This document shows positions 6,760 to 9,612 of a stretch of 9,612 bases of DNA, in pieces. Under the pieces are notes generated by a model. That model saw only the letters and a list, made by a program, of their open reading frames with translations, searched no databases and was not told the origin of the DNA. Positions within the stretch are counted from its first letter, which is position 1. The number at the start of each line of letters is the position of its first letter. Both the position numbers and the translations under genes were made by a program. This stretch comes from an uncultured Allomuricauda sp. (GTDB lineage: Bacteria; Bacteroidota; Bacteroidia; Flavobacteriales; Flavobacteriaceae), in the NCBI GenBank assembly GCA_937911965.1, contig CALDPL010000459.1:1-9612 (forward strand), read 5' to 3'.

Positions 6760-8430
6760 TCAGGGGCTGATCGTAGTGTTTTCGATCAATTGCCGATCAA
6801 ATTCCGTATTGTTTACAATCGAATTGTTGCGGACCTTGGTTTTGTACATGTATACCGAGTTCACGGAATACCCCAGGATTTGGGCAATCTTTTCATTGTG
6901 GCGCACTCCAAGACGCAATAGGGCATAAATTCTCAATTCCTTGTTGAGGATCTGGTCCTTTTTAAGCTTTACCTCATGGCCTTCCTTCATCAGGGCATTG
7001 AATTCATCGATAAAGTTCGGGAACAGATTGATGAAGGCCGTATCGAAATTGGCGAGCAGTTTTCCCTTTTCCCTTTTCGGGTCGTATCTGGTCAATCTAT
7101 AACCGGCCCTTTCATGTTCCCCAAGGGCCAGGTCGTTTTCTATTTCCGAGGTCAGGTCATTGAACTTTTCAAAGACATTGTCGTATTCGGTAAAGAAAAA
7201 GCCCAGATACTCTTCTTTGATCTTGTTGGCCTCCATCAACTGTCCGTTGATCTCGACGATTTCCTCGTTCCGTTCCTTGAGTTCCAAGTTGACCGAAATC
7301 AGTTCTTCATGGGTTTCCTTGAGCTTGGAATGGGAGGCCGCGATGATGCTCCTTGTTTTTTGCAGCCTTTTGTATTGGAAAAGGATGATGGCGATCAAAA
7401 GGCCCAGGGCCACGACTAGACCTACTGCCCCGAGGTATTGCCAGTACAACCGGTTCCGCTCCTTTTCAATATTGCTGACGATCGCATCCCCGATCAAGGG
7501 AAGGATGTCCCCTACCTGTAGTTTCCTTTGTTGGGCCCCATAAAAGTGGGCGTCCGCATATGCCTTTTCAATCAGTTTTGAGGCCAATTCAAGTTCCCGT
7601 TCCTTGAACAAAAGTTCCGACAAGCGGATTATGGCCAGGGATTCCTTGGTGGAGGTCCTGATATCGGCCAAGGCAGCGCCCAAGTAATGGATCTCGGCTT
7701 TTTCGACATTTCCCTGGATATTGTGGATCTCCCCCAGAACGTAATGGGTCAGCGCCTGATCTCGAAGGTCCAATTCTCCTTCCAACAATCGGCCCAGATC
7801 CGCCTTTGCCACCTCCAGATCTCCGGCCTCGTATAGGTTGAAGGCAAGCACGAATTGGTCAAAAAAACCGCCATCGGAATCGTCGGGTTGTGCCTTTTCC
7901 CGATTTTCACGGGCCAATTGGTTGTATATTTTACTGAAACTCGGCAGGTTGCTGTATTCTGCCAGGTCCCCATAGCACCTTCCGTACAGCCCGTAGTACA
8001 TGGATAAGTCTTCCTTTGCAAGTTTTTCTATTTCAATTTGGCCCAGAAAATCAAGGCCCTCCTTGTACATCCCCACGGCAATGCAGATATCGGACAAATT
8101 GATAAAGGCCTTCTGCTTTAAGGCTTCATCACCCAACTTGACCGAGAGGTCACGCATTCTCAAGGCGTACTGATAGGCTGAATCGCTTTTGAATATCTTG
8201 TAGAGATCGAACAACTGCTGCTGCAGGCCAAATTTGGCCCTGTATTGGTCCTCGTCCAAAAGATCCATGTTCGCCTTGACATTTTGGATGTTCCGCATCT
8301 TTATGCCATCGTAGACGTGGGCTGAATCCATGGCCTGTTTCAATTCATTGAACCTGTGGTCATCCTGGGCCATAAGGGTGCCAAACAGGAGCAGACAGAA
8401 AAGGGTGGTCGCATTTTTATAAATTCCCAT
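6760..8430 (-). CDS. SusR-like membrane-spanning transcriptional regulator (TPR-like, DUF6377-type)
   Basis: This 556-residue protein is a one-component transmembrane regulator. It has an N-terminal signal sequence (about 1-21, LFGTLMAQ), a helical TPR-like periplasmic region (about 25-320; for example LTHYVLGEIHNIQGNVEKAE), one transmembrane helix (about 329-352, LGAVGLVVALGLLIAIILF), a coiled coil (about 354-405) and a cytoplasmic C-terminal domain. That domain ends in a LuxR-like helix-turn-helix (about 495-537: ELRIYALLRLGVRHNEKIAQ then ILGYSVNSVYMYKTKVRN). There is no histidine kinase or receiver domain, so it is not a hybrid two-component system. The layout fits SusR and relatives that activate alpha-glucan loci in Bacteroides on sensing a glucan oligosaccharide. 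It lies just upstream of susC on the same strand, separated by an inverted repeat and its own AT-rich spacer, so it is probably transcribed separately. The inducer is unknown; isomaltose-type sugars would be the natural guess from the GH66 context. Confidence 0.88.
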   Translation of the reverse strand: MGIYKNATTLFCLLLFGTLMAQDDHRFNELKQAMDSAHVYDGIKMRNIQNVKANMDLLDEDQYRAKFGLQQQLFDLYKIFKSDSAYQYALRMRDLSVKLGDEALKQKAFINLSDICIAVGMYKEGLDFLGQIEIEKLAKEDLSMYYGLYGRCYGDLAEYSNLPSFSKIYNQLARENREKAQPDDSDGGFFDQFVLAFNLYEAGDLEVAKADLGRLLEGELDLRDQALTHYVLGEIHNIQGNVEKAEIHYLGAALADIRTSTKESLAIIRLSELLFKERELELASKLIEKAYADAHFYGAQQRKLQVGDILPLIGDAIVSNIEKERNRLYWQYLGAVGLVVALGLLIAIILFQYKRLQKTRSIIAASHSKLKETHEELISVNLELKERNEEIVEINGQLMEANKIKEEYLGFFFTEYDNVFEKFNDLTSEIENDLALGEHERAGYRLTRYDPKREKGKLLANFDTAFINLFPNFIDEFNALMKEGHEVKLKKDQILNKELRIYALLRLGVRHNEKIAQILGYSVNSVYMYKTKVRNNSIVNNTEFDRQLIENTTISP

Positions 8431-8452
8431 ACTTGTAATGGATTATACCCTT

Positions 8453-8482
8453 GAAATATACGACCAAAATCGAATAGGCCAC
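8453..8482 (-). promoter_or_regulatory. Weak promoter candidate for the SusR-like gene
   Basis: On the minus strand, TATATTTC (8453-8460) is one mismatch from TAnnTTTG. A poor -33 element, GTG (8480-8482), lies 19 nt upstream. The leader would be only about 15 nt. An alternative is TATGTTTT (8515-8522) with an exact TTG (8540-8542) at a short 17-nt spacing. I cannot choose between them from the sequence. Confidence 0.25.
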
Positions 8483-8549
8483 CGGACCGCTTCAATTCCC
8501 AGGGGAAGGTCCCAAAAACATAAATGATTGCATTTTACACAATACCGCA

Positions 8550-8579
8550 ATGGCAAGGTTTTACAATTGTTTATATTTA
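8550..8579 (+). promoter_or_regulatory. Promoter candidate for the alpha-2-macroglobulin-like gene
   Basis: TATATTTA (8572-8579) is one mismatch from the Bacteroidota -7 consensus TAnnTTTG. An imperfect -33 element, ATG (8550-8552), lies 19 nt upstream. A start near 8586 would leave a leader of about 20 nt before the ATG at 8606. The 8-bp palindrome ACAATTGT (8563-8570) sits between the two elements. Confidence 0.3.
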
Positions 8580-8605
8580 GTGTCCAAGGGATAAGACCGA
8601 TCACC

Positions 8606-9612
8606 ATGTACAAACCACTGTTATTCTTCTTTCTCATTATGGGATTACAAAATACGTTTGCCCAATCCGAACAAAACAAGCTATGGAACCAGGTGGAACA
8701 ACTGGAGCTCAAGGGCAAGACCAGGAGTGCTTCCGAACTGGTTGACAAAATTCTGGACAAGGCAACCCATGAAAAGGATGGGGACCAAATTGTAAAAGCG
8801 TTTATATACCAATCCAAATTTGCCCTTTTATTGGAGGAGGATGCACAGAAAAAGATCCTTGGTGAGCTTGAGGGATATATCGATTCTTCGGAGTTTCCCA
8901 CCACCTCCCTGCTCCAATCCATACATGCTGGTTTTCTGGAACAGTACCTTGACCACAATCGATATAAGATTCGTGGAAGGACCCAAACCCCGGAGAATCC
9001 AATTCCATCAAACTTTGAACAATGGGACATCAACACCTTGGTCTGCCAGATATCCAAACGCTACGAAGCCTCCCTTGTGGATTCGGAAGGCCTTAAGAGA
9101 ATCCCCATCGATAACCATGTCGCCCTGCTCACCCACAGTCAAACATCCATAAAATACCGGCCGACCCTATATGACTTTCTGATGCACAGGGCACTGGACT
9201 TTCACAAAAAAGAACAGTGGGATGTCGACAGGCCTTCGGAACGATTTTTCTTGGTCGATCCCGTAATTTTCGGTTCCACCGAAGAGTTCGCAGGGGAAGC
9301 CTTTGAAACCCGTGACAGTCTGTTCTCCCACCAAAGGGCCCTGAAGCTGTATCAAGCCTTGGAAAACCATCACAAGGATTTGGACCCTGCGCCATATATT
9401 GATATCGTGCTCGAGAGGTTGAGGTTTTCAAGAGACAATTCCCCTTTGGAAAATGCGGAGGGTCTGTACCTCCAAGCTCTGGAAAATCTAGATGAAAAAT
9501 ACGGAGATCTGGAAGTCTCCGGACCGATCGCCCATGAAATCGCCAACAGTCTGTACCGGGCCAGTCAAAAACACAATGCAAAAAACGACCCGCATCTCAA
9601 GGACAATAGGGT
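8606..9612 (+). CDS. Alpha-2-macroglobulin family protein, N-terminal part (cut by window edge)
   Basis: An open frame runs from the ATG at 8606 to the window end (335 complete codons, no stop). A signal peptide (about 1-20, LLFFFLIMGLQNTFAQ) is followed by a mostly helical region. Several stretches are ones I recall from the start of the very large (about 1900-2000 residue) flavobacterial proteins annotated as alpha-2-macroglobulin or MG2-domain family: LWNQVEQLELKGKTRSASEL (26-45), IVKAFIYQSKFALLLEEDAQ (62-81) and YRPTLYDFLMHRALDF (184-199). Those proteins are predicted periplasmic or cell-envelope factors. The defining macroglobulin domains, and any thioester motif, would lie beyond the window. 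The gene is divergent from the SusR-like gene and has no visible link to glycan use; it is likely a neighbouring housekeeping gene marking the locus border. The call rests on N-terminal similarity from memory. Confidence 0.7.
   Translation, partial: MYKPLLFFFLIMGLQNTFAQSEQNKLWNQVEQLELKGKTRSASELVDKILDKATHEKDGDQIVKAFIYQSKFALLLEEDAQKKILGELEGYIDSSEFPTTSLLQSIHAGFLEQYLDHNRYKIRGRTQTPENPIPSNFEQWDINTLVCQISKRYEASLVDSEGLKRIPIDNHVALLTHSQTSIKYRPTLYDFLMHRALDFHKKEQWDVDRPSERFFLVDPVIFGSTEEFAGEAFETRDSLFSHQRALKLYQALENHHKDLDPAPYIDIVLERLRFSRDNSPLENAEGLYLQALENLDEKYGDLEVSGPIAHEIANSLYRASQKHNAKNDPHLKDNR

Noticed and set aside
8443..9057. 204-codon minus-strand open frame across the divergent spacer
   Set aside because: It opposes the alpha-2-macroglobulin-like reading frame, which has a proper signal peptide and recognisable family sequence; this frame has neither.
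1..9612. CRISPR arrays, tRNA or rRNA genes, insertion sequences, attachment sites
   Set aside because: No regularly spaced repeats, RNA gene signatures, transposase frames or terminal inverted repeats were seen in reading the window.

Overview
The window looks like part of a Bacteroidota genome, most likely a member of the Flavobacteriaceae with moderate GC content. This is an inference from four things: the SusC/SusD/SusE protein families, lipoproteins with acidic residues after the lipobox, promoter-like TAnnTTTG motifs with no strong Shine-Dalgarno sequences, and a flavobacterial-type alpha-2-macroglobulin gene. The genus cannot be told from the sequence.

Layout. Positions 1-6515 (minus strand) hold a tightly packed polysaccharide utilization operon read right to left: SusC-type TonB-dependent transporter (3483-6515), SusD-type surface glycan-binding lipoprotein (1994-3472), SusE/SusF-type lipoprotein with three tandem binding modules (481-1983), and the N-terminal third or less of a lipoprotein that I recognise as a GH66 dextranase-type glycoside hydrolase (1-447, cut by the window edge). 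Gaps between genes are 10, 10 and 33 nt. Upstream of susC is a 244-nt AT-rich spacer (6516-6759). It holds a promoter candidate and a 15-bp inverted repeat just after the stop of the next gene. Positions 6760-8430 (minus) encode a SusR-like membrane-spanning regulator: signal peptide, periplasmic TPR-like helices, one transmembrane helix, coiled coil, and a C-terminal LuxR-like helix-turn-helix. A 175-nt divergent spacer (8431-8605) separates it from the start of a plus-strand gene (8606 to the window end) that resembles the N-terminus of large flavobacterial alpha-2-macroglobulin family proteins. That gene probably marks the edge of the locus.

How it fits together. The order regulator - susC - susD - susE/F - GH66 matches the dextran (alpha-1,6-glucan) locus of Bacteroides thetaiotaomicron as I remember it (BT3086-BT3091 region). 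The inferred model is as follows. Surface GH66 cuts dextran-like alpha-1,6-glucan. SusD and the SusE/F-like protein hold the chains. SusC imports oligosaccharides into the periplasm. The SusR-like protein senses a breakdown product with its periplasmic half and activates susC transcription with its cytoplasmic DNA-binding half. Enzymes that would finish the job (for example GH31 or GH65) would be expected beyond position 1 and are not visible.

I do not see a clearly undescribed system. The points most worth a second look are the three-module SusE/F-like protein with its uneven cysteine pattern, the inverted repeat between regulator and susC, and the in-frame TAG-ATG junction between the SusE/F gene and the GH66 gene.
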